NCBI GenBank assembly: GCA_030272155.1
Contig: CP126194.1
Location: 2,719,501-2,783,500, forward strand
DNA length: 64,000 nucleotides
DNA from: Tetradesmus obliquus
Taxonomy: Eukaryota > Chlorophyta > Chlorophyceae > Sphaeropleales > Scenedesmaceae
Reading direction: 5' to 3'
Shown here: piece after piece, positions 23,700 to 34,749 of the stretch
Position numbering within the stretch: position 1 is the stretch's first letter
How the letters are laid out: each line of letters starts with the position of its first letter
Made by a program: the position numbers and the translations under genes
The notes under the pieces: generated by a model
Databases searched by the model: none
The model's input: the letters and a program-made list of their open reading frames with translations, nothing else
What the model was told of the DNA's origin: nothing

Positions 23700-24718
23700 A
23701 TGTCCAAAACGCTAAAGCTGATCATGTCCGCGATACTTGCTTTCAGCACTTTAATGCGGACCTCCGCTGTCCAGACGGTGCATGACCACCAAGAACAGCT
23801 TGTGCAGCAGCTGGCCAAGCTGCCCCGTTTGCAGCAGCTCGCGGGCCTCGCTCTGACAGGAGAGCACGGCCGCGGGCTCCTCCAATTAGATTGCGCTGCA
23901 TGCACGTCATGCTCGGCCTGCTACGCGTGCACTGGAGGTGAGCAGTTTGTCGTCACTGCCAGCAGCAGCTGCTGGCACAACACTTGTAGAGGCGAGCATG
24001 CTCAGCCAGATGGTCAGCGCCAATGATTTGGGTGGTCAATTATGCATGTGCTCCTACAAATGTTGTTGCCTGCCAGGTGGCATTGCACTGGGGTCTGGTG
24101 TGGTGCCTGTAGTCCCATCAAAGACCCATGACAGGCGGCATGTCACGCTGGTGTAGAACTGTACAGGGTGCACGCATGTGGCAATCATTTCAGCTGCAGT
24201 GAAAGGCATGACTTGTGTAAACTGCTTGGTGGAGCATTGTTTTGAATGGAGATGCCCTATAGCAGTGCAGTGTGGCTATGCTGCCACTGTCCAACCAAAG
24301 ATATGTATACTGAGGAAGGCCGACCTACAGAGCTTCCAAAAGGTGGTACGCGCCTTGTGTGCCCCGCAGCAACACATGCTGTGCCACTGGAGGTTGCTGG
24401 CTTGGCAATGGTACCACCAGCGCAGGCAGGACTAACCCACTCGGCACTGTACCTAGTGAACCAACCTGCTGCTTGTCTGCTGCGCTTGTCTGCAATGCAG
24501 CTGCAACATACTCCTGCACAGAACGCAGCAGCTACTGCAGTGTCTGCAAGTTGACGTGTGCGCAGTGCCCCAACGATGCCAAGTCGCCCGCCGCGCTCTA
24601 CCAATGGTGCACGTCCTGCACGCAGTGCGTCCCCTGCTGCGCTGCGAGCAGCCCACTCAGGGAGCTGTATAAGTCCTGCACGTACTGCCAGTACTGCAGG
24701 TGGTGCAAGTACTGCTAG
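23700..24718 (+). CDS. Secreted Cys-rich protein with C-x2-C arrays, paralogue 1
   Basis: Not recognised as a known family. Two exons, 23700-23937 and 24501-24718, join in phase to give 151 residues. The N-terminus (MSKTLKLIMSAILAFSTLMR) is a good signal peptide. A Gln/Leu-rich helical segment follows (QEQLVQQLAKLPRLQQLAG, then EHGRGLLQL). The rest is dominated by about 20 Cys in arrays with a period of three: CAACTSCSACYAC at the end of exon 1, then CSVCKLTCAQC, CTSCTQCVPCC and the final CTYCQYCRWCKYC. The intron separates the first array from the others. It could be a disulfide-rich extracellular or wall protein, a metal binder, or a secreted peptide precursor; nothing in the sequence decides this. 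A paralogue lies 2.7 kb downstream in a duplicated block. Confidence 0.75.
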
Positions 24719-24984
24719 CTGGCTAGGCAGCTGGAGCTGCAAGGCCATGCAGCAGCAGCACGATTCAGCGCCCAACAGCCAGTCATACAAGCTGGCAATC
24801 ACGTGACTGTGGCAGCCAACGCATGCATGACTTGGGCCATGACGTACAACAGTTGTTTTTGTGGAATCAGCATTGCTGATGCCAGTTGGGTGGATGCCTG
24901 CAAGTTGACATATGCGTACGCCTAGCAGAAGACACCACCACCACTACTGGCAGCAGCAGCAGCAGCAGCAGCGGGAGCAGCAGT
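24719..24984. other. Short spacer after first Cys-rich gene
   Basis: It holds the 3' untranslated region of the first Cys-rich gene, which begins with CTGGCTAGGCAGC, a string also found after the stop of the second paralogue. It then runs into the duplicated NUP107 segment. A CAG run lies at 24950-24975. Confidence 0.5.
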
Positions 24985-25618
24985 AGCTGAGCTGCCAAGG
25001 CTGGTGCACATGTCGGGCAGCTGCAGCACAAGGCTGGCGCTGTGCAGGCGCAGGACCACCAGCAAGCTGCTGCGCAGGAGTGGCAAGGTGAGTTGCGCTG
25101 CACTGCAAACATCAGCTATGCTTGGCAATAGCATGTAACGTCAAACTTGACGTTGCTCAATCTGAGCCGTTCGGCTTTTGCATCCTGTACGCCTGTTGCA
25201 GCACAGCAGCGCCGTGCGCTGCACATCTCAAATAACAAATTGATACGGCTGCTGGGTTCACGCGCTGCATCACCCAAAGAGCGGAGTATCGAAAAAAGCC
25301 CCGGGCTAATGCCTGCCGTCACGTCCTGATCTTGAAAATGCACTTCATTCTGCAATGTTTTTGTACTGCGTTACTCCAGCTCCACCATATGTGTCCTGCT
25401 CGCTTTTCTGCAGGTGCTGCTGAAGCTGCCACCCCAGCGCCCAGCTGGACGCGCTCATCAGCGCTGCAGGCGATGCAGCAGGCCGTGAAGGGCCGCAGCT
25501 GCTGGAGCTGCTGTCGCCCGGTGATGCCGGCAAGCTGCTGGTGCTGCTGGAGCAGGCCATTGAGGAGGGGGGCCTGCTGGAGGAGGGAGGGGATGCAGAG
25601 CTGCTGCTGCAGCAGTAG
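24985..25618 (+). pseudogene. Broken copy of the last two NUP107 exons
   Basis: Bases 24985-25086 copy the 3' part of NUP107 exon 12 (about 21345-21466), including the GTGAGTTGCG donor. Bases 25414-25618 copy exon 13 up to its stop. The copy of exon 13 is about 95 percent identical by eye, but an 11-bp deletion just after its start shifts the frame. A 6-bp deletion lies in the exon 12 copy, and a TAG sits in frame a few codons before the shared segment. No promoter or upstream exons are present. It marks the left border of the duplicated unit that also carries the second Cys-rich gene. Confidence 0.88.
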
Positions 25619-26458
25619 CAGGCTAGCGGAGTGTGGAGCTTTGATGGTGCAGCGCAGAAGCGTGGTCCACACTGGTTGTGCGCAGGATGGCTGCTGTTCC
25701 CAGTCAAAGGTTTGTTCACAGAAGCAATCTAGTGGCTGCGTTGAAGGGTTTCCTGCAGGCTGTGGGCATTACGTGCTGCACAGTCAGTGCTGTAAAAGAA
25801 CGAATATATACGGCTCCAGGATGCCGAAGGACCGTGGTAACTGCATAGCTGTGCTAGAACCTGCACTAAATAAAATGGTGTGCGGTGCTGCTGTGTGCTG
25901 ATGAACCCAGTTTGAGCACAACTCTGTCAACAACTTGAAAGACGGTGCGGCCTGTGCATCACAGCTGCCACGCCTGTGCACATGACACAGTGCCACTGCT
26001 TCAGTGGCCATCGCTGCTACAGCACAACACAGTTTTGCGACCCTTACACTGCCTGCTTGCCATAAGCCCTGTGACGATGTCACTGCAAGTGCTACTGCAC
26101 AACTCAGTGAGCGTCCATATCCTGCAACACTGCAAGCATGCAGTGCTGCTTTGCGGCAGCCTGCACTCTGCGAACGCCTCCGCAGGTCTTTTCCCTGCAA
26201 TTAGGCCTTTGATCAGGCCGGCCTCGGCCAGATCTCTTCACCGGGGCTTGCAGAGTGGGGCGGTAGGGAGGGGTACCAGCCGATGACGGTGACAGGGTTC
26301 TGTGATAACAGTGTTGTTCTTGAAGCGTCACTGAACCACCACGCTGTCTCCGTTGCTACTTACAAAAACTTGACCTGAGTCTGCACGCTTGGTGCTGCTT
26401 TCACTACCACCGTTCCGGAACTCATCCCGGTGACACCTCGAAACTGCGACCCGGCATC

Positions 26459-27084
26459 ATGACCAAAACGTCCAATCTGATCGTAACTATCATAGCTGCA
26501 ATTACTCTTTGTAGATGCACCTACGCCTTTCAGAGGCTGCATGACAAGCAAGGACAGGCTCTGCAGCTGCTGGCCAAGCTGCCCCGTTCGCAGGAGCTTG
26601 CCGGTCGTGCTCTGACAGAAGAGCACGGCCGCAGAAGCATGCAGATGGACTGCGCTGTTTGCTCGATGTGCTCGGGCTGCTCCTTCTGTACCGCACGTAA
26701 GCAGTCTCTTGTCAGTGCTAGCAGCACTCACCTGAAGCAGCATCTGCTTTTGTGCTGAAGGTCACATGACCTGGCGACGGCACCATCAGAGCAGGAATGA
26801 TCAGCCTGCTCAACCCTCTACTTAGACAACCACTGTGTTCTGTGTCCGCTGTGTTTGTCCTACATGCAGTTGCAGAGTACTGCACAGAACGCAGCAGCTA
26901 CTGCAGTGTCTGCAGGTTGACATGTGCAAAGTGTCCCAGCGATGACAAATCACCGAAAGGGCTCTACCAGTCGTGTGCTTCCTGCACGCAGTGCCTCTCC
27001 TGCTGCGCTGCGAGCAGCCCACTTAGGTTTTCGTTCCAGCAATGCACCATCTGCCAGGTCTGCAGGTGGTGCAAGTACTGCTAG
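26459..27084 (+). CDS. Secreted Cys-rich protein with C-x2-C arrays, paralogue 2
   Basis: Paralogue of the gene at 23700. Exons 26459-26696 and 26870-27084 join in the same phase and give 150 residues. Exon 1 has exactly the same length (238 bases) as in paralogue 1. Signal peptide: MTKTSNLIVTIIAAITLCRC. The helical segment keeps LAKLPR, ELAGRALT and EHGR. Cys arrays are CAVCSMCSGCSFC, CSVCRLTCAKC, CASCTQCLSCC and CTICQVCRWCKYC. All 15 Cys of exon 2 align with paralogue 1, while about 21 of the 71 other positions differ. Its intron is only 173 bp against 563 bp in paralogue 1. Function unknown; probably secreted and disulfide-linked or metal-binding. Confidence 0.75.
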
Positions 27085-28646
27085 CTGGCTAGGCAGCAGA
27101 AGCACTTTCCAGCGCTCAGCAGCCAGTCACGCCAGCTGACCAACAAGTGACTACGCCAGCCAACTCCGGCATGACTCCTGCAATGACAGGAGTTGTTTGG
27201 TGTCACAAAGCACCGCTGATATCATTTGAATATCTGGGGAACAAGGCCGCCATAATGCCAGATGCGGCATCTGCCAGCTGAACCGGCCAGTGTTTACACA
27301 GCAAAGAGTTTCACTTCCTGGGTGAGTCCTAATGCTTCAAGTGGACGTGAATTTGGCAACACAAGCACATTGAGGGGCTGACAGAGAAGGTGAGAGCACA
27401 GCTGCTGACCTATAGCTCGGTTTGGGGCCAAACATATAGGCATGCAGCAATGCTTGTAACACGATCGCCTGCCAGCAGGTTGCATGCACTGCACCATGCA
27501 TGCGGTGGTCAGCTGCTGCACTCCAGCATGTGTCTTTCTCGGGCTGAGCCCATCGTACATATGCATGGCTTTGCTGCCGGAACAGGCATAGCAGCTTATA
27601 ACATATGCAGATCATAAGTAGCAGCTGCTATTCCTGCCACCCATCTTCCAAGGCTGACCTACCCAGACGCTGCCAACAGGTGCTTGCCCACCAGTCATTT
27701 GTGGCCGTCGACAACGAGAGCGAAAGGAGTGGAGGTTGACCCATGCACCAGTGTTGTCCCGCCTGCCGCCCAGCGCTGCACCTCCAGCCGCCTACTAGTA
27801 GTACTTCGCTAGCAGCACTGCTTTGGAGTTCTGCACCAGCTATTTGGTCTACTGTTTGGCCGTCCTGGCCGGCATTTGCAGCACTTAATGCTGACATGGT
27901 ACTACTCAGCAAGCTGTTTGCACTGTGCATGTTTTGCACTAGCCAGTGGGCTTGGCAGGCTGTCGGCAGCATCTGGCTAGTTTGTTGATTCTTTTCAACT
28001 GCTCAGCATGCTGGGCCGCTGCAGGCGCAGTCCGGCAGTGCTGTATTGCTGCCACCGTCAAGTGGTGATTGCCCCAGACACTCGTGACACCCCACGCTGC
28101 AGTTGCGGTTTGTTGCCTAGCGTGACTTCAAGCTGTTATTGGTAGAGCACAGTGCTGCATGGCATGTGGAGCACTGCTGTGCTTGGGTAATATGTTATCT
28201 GACATGTCAAATTACCGATGACTGGCAGTGGCATGCTTTGCCTGGTCATCCAGCAAGACATGCCTTTTAGCATGACATGCAGGCATGTGACAAGTCACAT
28301 CAGTACTTGCCAAATACGTTGCCGTTATGGCACTACCTGCAGAATCGCCGCAATCAAGGCAGAGATTCTACAGGCTCGAGCCAAAGGCACCAAAACCTGC
28401 ACAACCTCTGACAACCAACAGGATCAAGCATCGAATGTGCACAACTTGGCACTGGCAACCAACCGCATTGAGCAACATTCCCCGCATTGAGCAGTACCAC
28501 GGGAAACCAAGCAAAACAGGCAGCCAAGTGTGCACAGCCGCGGGAAACCAAGAGAACCAGGTACCAAAGTATGCACAACCACTGCTGAGCAGCCGCACGC
28601 GCATCGCAGCCTGCGGCTGCTTGTGTTAAGTGGTGCTGTGTCCTAG
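27085..28646. other. Intergenic stretch with no recognised gene
   Basis: It lies between the second Cys-rich gene (plus) and the peptidase-RCC1 gene (minus), which are convergent. A minus-strand open frame at 27628-27972 and others nearby have no recognisable motifs or supporting splice sites. The right part holds a degenerate repeat. Confidence 0.45.
28375..28600. repeat. Degenerate tandem repeat, about 45-50 bp unit
   Basis: Variants of GGAAACCAAGCAAAACAGGC...AAGTGTGCACAGCC recur about four times (for example GGGAAACCAAGAGAACCAGG...AAGTATGCACAACC). Earlier copies are diverged and richer in ACAACC and CAACCAAC. No protein feature is apparent. Confidence 0.6.
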
Positions 28647-31600
28647 TCAAGCAAACACTCCTTGCATGGCTTTGGGCACAAAGGCTGGCTCAACTGTGCT
28701 ACCTCCAATGCCCAGCATGCCATAGTCATTTGCGCCCCAGCACATCACCTTGCGAGACAGCAACACTGCACACATTGAGTCGAAACCGCCAAATATGGCT
28801 GTGGCGTTGCGGAGCCCTGTCACACGCAGCGGCACCATGCTGCCACCTGGGGCATCCCACGTGCCATTGGCATACCCCTGCCCCAACTGCCCAAACTCAT
28901 CTGCACCCCAACAAAACACGTCGCCAACGGCACCGCTGCCGCCACTGCTGCTGACTAGAGCACACACGTGGTACTCACCGGCTGCGACATCAATGACGTC
29001 GCCTGCAGGCAGGCGTGTAACAATGCTTGGACTGACATAGTTGACTGTGTCAAACACCAACTTGTTCAGGTCACGCCCCCAACACCACAAGGACCTGCCT
29101 TCACCTGCGTTGATAACAATTGCACAATGAAACAGGCTGCCTGATACAATTTGCGCAACATTCTCCAGTCCTGCTACAGCGGCTGGCGCTGACGTACCTT
29201 CCCAACAGCTGACTGTCCTGTCCTGCAGGATTGCACATGCTTCAAACAAGCCCACAGCCAGAGCGGTGGCTTTTGTGATGCCAGCAACATCTGCAGCCGT
29301 GCCAGGGAAGCCAGCGCCCCAGCACTGCACAGACCCCGCCGCATACAGCACGCATGCATTGTCAAAGCCCACAGCAAGCTGCACTATGGCGGACGATTGC
29401 TTCAACCCTTGCACTTCTACAGGGCTGACAGAACCCGCCTCGTTATTGTTCCCCAGCTTCCCAAGGTATCCCTCGCCAACACAGAACACCTTGTTGCCTG
29501 CAGGCAAGCCTGCCACTACGCATGTGTACCACCAGCCGCACCCTATGACAGAATTGCCACGGCTTTGCTGTGCAACAGGCAGTACAGTTGCAGGGGCTAG
29601 CAGAGTATGGTCTGCATTGTCAGGAGCCTGTCCAGTCCCAAGCTGCCCTTCGATGTTGGCTCCTGCGCATTCAATGCTGCCATTGCAGAGCAGCACACAT
29701 GTGTGGTCGCGCCCAAAGTCGACGTGTTGGATGACGCGCTGACTGTCAGGGTTGCTGCAGTTGCTGTGAAAACCTGCAGCAAGCATAGGACAACAGCAGG
29801 TACAAAGGCTGTGATTGATAAGGAGTGGGTGACGACATTACAGACGTGTGTCTTGACCACCCTTTTCCCCTGAAAGAGCTAGGGGCCTTAGCTTATGTTT
29901 GCTGGAATCAACCGGGGACGCTGTCAAACTTGTCGCTTTCAGGGGCTGCCACAACATAGTACAAGAGGCAGCCAGTGCTACATGCATAGTGGCATATGCT
30001 GGGGTGGGTGGTTGCGCCTACATCACTGCCAGCGATGGTATCATGGTGGGGGCTTCTGTATCTGCAGTCAGCTGGGTTAGCTACCTTCACAACATAACAC
30101 CCCACAACAGTGCATGCACAGTGCATTGCATGCAATTTCCTATGGCTCCTGACACCATGCATCTTGCCATTCATAACAACATACACAGCAGCCTACAGGC
30201 AACCAGAACACATACTGCAGCAATTGTCAGGTGCTCTGCGCACTGCTGCGGCTTCCGCCTTCAATGCAGTGTCATGGCTGCACACTGTAAAATGATTACC
30301 GCACTTACCTGGTGGTGGCGAGGGGCTGGACGGTTGCGCCGCCTTGATCAGTCGTGCTGCAGCCCCACAAATAGTGAACGGGCCCTTGCTGGCTGCAGAC
30401 ATGTTGCGCTTGAGGTGCAGGTTAGATGCCACAATGCTTGCCAGTATATCTCCTGCACCCAGCTGTGCTTGCGTGTATGTCACTGCCATGGTAGTCAACT
30501 CATCAGCCAGTTTTGCCAGCCGCTGCGGCTGCTGTGGCTTGTAGATGACGCAGTCCCTGTGTGCAGGGTCATTAGCAATGCTTGGCAGTAGCCTGTTGCT
30601 GGCTGCTGCAGACCGTTCGGCAGCGCTGGCAGGGCCAAACTGAAGTGCAAAGGTGTAGTCCGGCTGCATTATGCATGCTACTCCATAGGCAACCTTGAAG
30701 GATCCATGCAGGCCCCAGGCAGAGGACCAGCTGCAGTGCAGCAGCAGCAAAACATGCACAGCATGGCGCAGCATCATGTTGCTGATTGTTAAGATCTTAT
30801 TTGGATTTGCTTGAAAAAAAGCGACAACCGAGTCCAGCACATGGTCGGCGGGGGTTGCGGCGCATTTTGCAGTGGTCATGTATGCAATCAGGCTGTCAGT
30901 TTCTGGGTTGCCTTGCAGAGCTGCTCTGCCTGGCAACATAACCGAATTCTTGATGCACTTGCTTGGTAGCTGGCGTCACCTTGCAATTTGGTAGCCCAAT
31001 AGACAGGATGCAATGTGCACAGTGGTACTGTACGAGCAACGGACACCTTTTGCCTGCATGGCAGCCCACTCGAGGCACCAGGAGAGTATGGATGGGGCTC
31101 TCCTGGTCCAGTACTGCTGAAAAGTGCGTGCGTGTGCATTTGCTGCATGAATCTGCAATTTTGCAAGTGTGGTGTCACACGTGGCATGTTTGCTGTGTGC
31201 TGTCTATGCTCGTCACAACTTTCAGCCTGCAGATGGCTGGCAGTGTTTGCACCTGTTCTTGCATAGCCAGTAGCCGTCATCAAGGTTAGCTGGGTTGTCC
31301 CACCAGCCGTAGCAGAAGACGGCGTGCATGATAATGTTGCCTGGATTGAGTGTCCGCGGGTCCTCTGTGAAGTTGAACACGCCGTTGTCTGCTGTCTTGT
31401 TGTTTGAAAATGCACCAAATGCAGCTTTGGACATGGCCATCGAGGTGAACACTCCTCCTGCCAGCATGATCTGCTCTTTCATCTTTGGCATTGAAGTGAG
31501 AGCGCTCCCACCATAGGCAACAGACAACACACCACCTGCAGCATAGCATCAGCCCACCAGCCGTTGCAGTATACAGAGAGAGACAGAGAGAGATCAACCA

Positions 31601-33300
31601 GCATATGTTGATCACAGCCGTGATTGCTGCTGTTTTGCAGTTGATGCAGCCAACCCTGCGGATGCATCAGGCATACTGATGGTGTTGGCTGTGTATCAAC
31701 TAGCAGCAGCAGCAGCAGCAACAATGCTGTTAGCAGCTCCTTGTGCTGAGCTGGAATGAAGCAATTGTACAAATGTGCGGTGTTCTGCTATTACTATATG
31801 ATTACAGCTGGTGACTAAGCCTAGCATGGCATCAGCAAGCTTGCCCTGCTCACCTGCTGGAAGCTGGGAGGTGCATTCTCCACCTTCAGCAACTGCATCG
31901 CAGCTTTTGCTGGCGTAACCTTTGTATCCGAAGCAGGAGCGGGCAGCCCACCTAGTGGCCTGACCTTCATTGATGTACCTCACCATGCTGTCATAGTCAC
32001 CACCTGTGTCGCAGTTGATCCTGGGGTACGCCCTGCATGCATGCGCAGTACATCATGTGCATTCACCGCGAAATAAACGGCTTTTGCAGTTGGTCTACGC
32101 TGTGCTTCAATTGTGCAGTGCGTGCACGATGCTATCAGTGTGGCAATCCACGTAGGAAGGCTTGGTTGCGGCCAGCAGTTTGCTGCTGTCTGTCAGTGAA
32201 TACCTGGCAGCCGCTCAGCAGGCAGGTATCGCTGCACATAAGCATGCATGCATGCATGTGCAGATGTCATCTCATCACCAACAGGACCCGTGCCAGTACA
32301 CCTGATGCATTGGTGTCACCATGCTCACTTGCAGAAGCTGAGGTCTTGCTCTGACAGGCTCAGCTTGTCCCAGCTCTGCTGCTTGTACACGTTGATGGCA
32401 GCCTCAGCAGCAGCAGTGATGGCAAACCCCACACATGCCGAGCAGATGCCTTGACTCTGCAGGCAGCACGGGATGCAGGAGCACCTGAGGAGGAGGTGCA
32501 CGGGAGCAGGGAATCACCAGCCAGCAGCATAAGTCTGGCTCCAGCCATTTGCAGTGGTTGATGTGCAGCCTGGTAAGAACGCTGCACACACCTAGAAAAG
32601 GGTTGAACACCAGACCACAAACACTGCACATAGGAAACGAGCACTTGTCAGGCCGGCACTGCAGCTGCACCAACGCACAACAAGTGCATCGCAGCGAGGC
32701 TGCAGTGACGCTGCAGTTCTCAGCAACGTGCAGCGCAGCGCGCACGTTCTGACAGTGAATGTGCAAAGCATAACAGAGGCCACAGTCACACCTTAGCAGG
32801 GCTGATGAATGCCTGGCCACCTGGTGTATCCTTCGTGTTGTTGGAAGAGTAGGCCGCAGGGGTCAGCGTCAGCAGCAGCACATCGATGCACTCAGGACTT
32901 GCAAGTCCAAGCTTGCCGCACGCAGCTTGCGTAAGGCGCGTCATGTTACCACTTGCTCCCAGGTTGGTGACCAGCTGCTTCCTGCTCCTGCTGTATCTGT
33001 AGCCGCGCCGCGTTGCATTGGGTGGCGAGCGCAGGCCTTTCTCTGCATACAGCAGGCCTGCTCTGTAGCTGCAACGGCAGAAACACGGCGGCAGCACAAG
33101 CAGCAGCAACAGCAACAGCAGCAGCACACGGCTGTGTTTGGTTGTTGTTGCCAGCAGACAAGTTGTCTATGTATGGCAGCACCAGACTGCTGTTTGTGGC
33201 AGCACAGTCTGCCGTCACAACAGCAGAGCATAGGAGCGGTGCACTTGATCGAATGCTGCAAGGCCCTGGCAGGATAAGCCATTGCTGGCATTGAGCGTGT
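28647..33300 (-). CDS. Papain-type (C1) peptidase fused to RCC1-like repeats, secreted (5' end unresolved)
   Basis: Exons, 5' to 3': probably one ending near 33140, then 32792-33068, 32329-32456, 31854-32032, 31253-31535, 30309-30730 and 28647-29773; phases agree at each join. Peptidase signatures: SQGICSACVGF (nucleophile Cys in place; the usual Trp after it is Val), LSLSEQDLSFC, INCDTGGDYDSMVRYINEG, IIMHAVFCYGWW (catalytic His) and YWLCKNSWSSAWG (catalytic Asn). After a tail of about 100 residues comes a Pro-rich linker (SPSPPP), which splices in phase into RCC1-like repeats with paired Cys: DHTCVLL...IECAGANIEGQLGTG, ACVL...VQCWG, DVFCWGADEFGQLGQG and MCAVLL...VMCWGANDYGMLG. The Cys-paired repeats and N-glycosylation sites fit an extracellular or lysosome-like location. 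The signal peptide was not located; candidate 5' exons lie in 33300-34000. If the fusing splice is wrong, there are two adjacent genes. Confidence 0.78.
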
Positions 33301-34188
33301 CATAATCACTCAGTCGTTCTGCTATGAAATAGGCTGGCCACCACTGCCCTGTGCCACGTGTACATGTTGGACCTTGTGCTGATGTCATGATGGCATGTTT
33401 TACAAGCCGTGTGGACCCCGCATGTGCTCTTACTTGGGCGCTTGCAGCAGCAGTCTGTGTGGGGTGCCTGCATGCCAGACAGGCAAGCTTATCAGCACCC
33501 GGCTCCTAGAAGCGATGCACACAGCAGGCTCCGCCAATAGGGCCAGCACAAGCGCCAGTACTCACAATGGTGCTGACCATGCGCTGATAGTGTGAACACA
33601 TCCGTCATACAGCCGTCTGACATTCCTGTACAGCATGAGAGTGAGTGCACACTTGTGCAGTGCTGTGCCGGGGTGCAGCCAATGCCAAGTGCAGAGGTTT
33701 CACCTGGAGCCTGAGCCTGCTGCTGTGACAGCGGGGCTGCTGGTTGGGTTGCAACCTCGTGCGCAGTACACACGCAAGCTGCTGTGCAGCTGACCACCAA
33801 AACGGCCCCTGCAGCAAAGTTGTGGCAGCATTGAACTCCTTTGACAAGTAGATCGGTTCATCTGCAAGCTTTATACGCGGAGGTATGCATGCCTTTGCAC
33901 CACCTGCACATATATGTCCGCAACTGATCAGTGATGTCATCAACCAGCCAGCAGTTGCTGCTGCTGTTGTTGTTGCTGCTGCTCGTCTATGAGTCAAATT
34001 GCCCAGCTCATCACAGCATAACGCTACTTTTGTTGGAGGTTTCGTTCGATCTGCTTGTGATCGCTACGGGCGGGCTTGACGCCGGTTCCGTATCAAGGAG
34101 AGACGTGTACACGGCAAGACAGTGCTGCAGACTTGCTGTGTGATCAGGCAAGCTCAACCTCAGATGATTAATAAGCTGTAAGCTAGCT

Positions 34189-34198
34189 GGTATAAATA
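34189..34198. promoter_or_regulatory. TATA-box-like sequence
   Basis: GGTATAAATAGC on the plus strand is a strong TATA match; read on the minus strand it is TATTTATA. It could serve a small plus-strand unit beginning near 34220 or the minus-strand peptidase gene. Only the sequence match and position support it. Confidence 0.35.
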
Positions 34199-34565
34199 GC
34201 ATCTGCAGCCTGGCACGTCCTTACCAAGCCATAGCCTGCTCCGGCTCATCACGGGCAAACAGTTTCGGTGAGGTTCGCCGTAACCTTGGCACCAATGGCT
34301 CTGTGGTGCCGATCCGAATGTTTAAAGACTGAAACTTTAATCGTTCTCAATTGCTGATGGCTGTTTTCGCTGCAGGTCGGTGGCCGCTCAGGGCGGAGTT
34401 CCCGGGTGCCATTACTACAGCAGAATGCCGCCTTGCACTTGGATTCATCAACACAACCGACGCCAGAATTACAGGTATGTGAAAATATCAACAATTGTGG
34501 ATTCAAGTACCTGTAGGTGGAGCAATAGCACACTGCCCCTCCTGTGTCCTGTTGTCAGTGACAAT

Positions 34566-34580
34566 CCCCCCCCCCCCCCC
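34566..34580. repeat. Poly-C run
   Basis: An uninterrupted run of about 14 C lies between GACAATC and ATCATGCC. Such runs are prone to length change and sequencing error. Confidence 0.85.
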
Positions 34581-34749
34581 ATCATGCCCACTGCCCACAA
34601 TGCCTGGCCCGCCAACTCATTATCAAGCCCAAAGGAAAACCTTGAAATAAGGGTCGGACGCCTCTGCATGCCGCGCTGAGAGTCACAGACACGTGACGCC
34701 TTTGCTGCCATCCTATCATGCTCAGCAACACGACTGGCAGCACAACCTG

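Larger units (their letters stand above)
33301..34749. other. Region holding the unresolved 5' end of the peptidase gene and an intergenic part
   Basis: A minus-strand frame around 33800-33990 (with DEPIYLSKEFNAATTLLQG) and another around 33500-33800 could be 5' exons of the peptidase-RCC1 gene, but splice joins could not be settled. Right of 34200 is a short plus-strand exon-like block (34376-34472) with a clean CTGCAG acceptor, GTATGT donor and two open frames. No product could be named for it. Confidence 0.35.

Noticed and set aside
23700-27084. Cys-rich proteins as ferredoxin-type iron-sulfur proteins
   Set aside because: Ferredoxin clusters need C-x2-C-x2-C-x3-C followed by Pro; here the arrays continue as C-x2 repeats with no final C-P, and a signal peptide is present.
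23700-27084. Cys-rich proteins as animal-type toxins
   Set aside because: The spacing does not match any toxin cysteine framework I know, and nothing else in the context suggests toxicity.
27294-27972. Minus-strand frames downstream of the second Cys-rich gene as coding exons
   Set aside because: They have no recognisable domain and no splice sites that extend them; they are treated as chance frames.
30193-30939. A separate gene for the 30309-30730 block starting at an upstream Met
   Set aside because: The block continues the papain fold (KNSW split across the intron, then AWGLHGSFKVAYG), so it is an exon of the peptidase gene.
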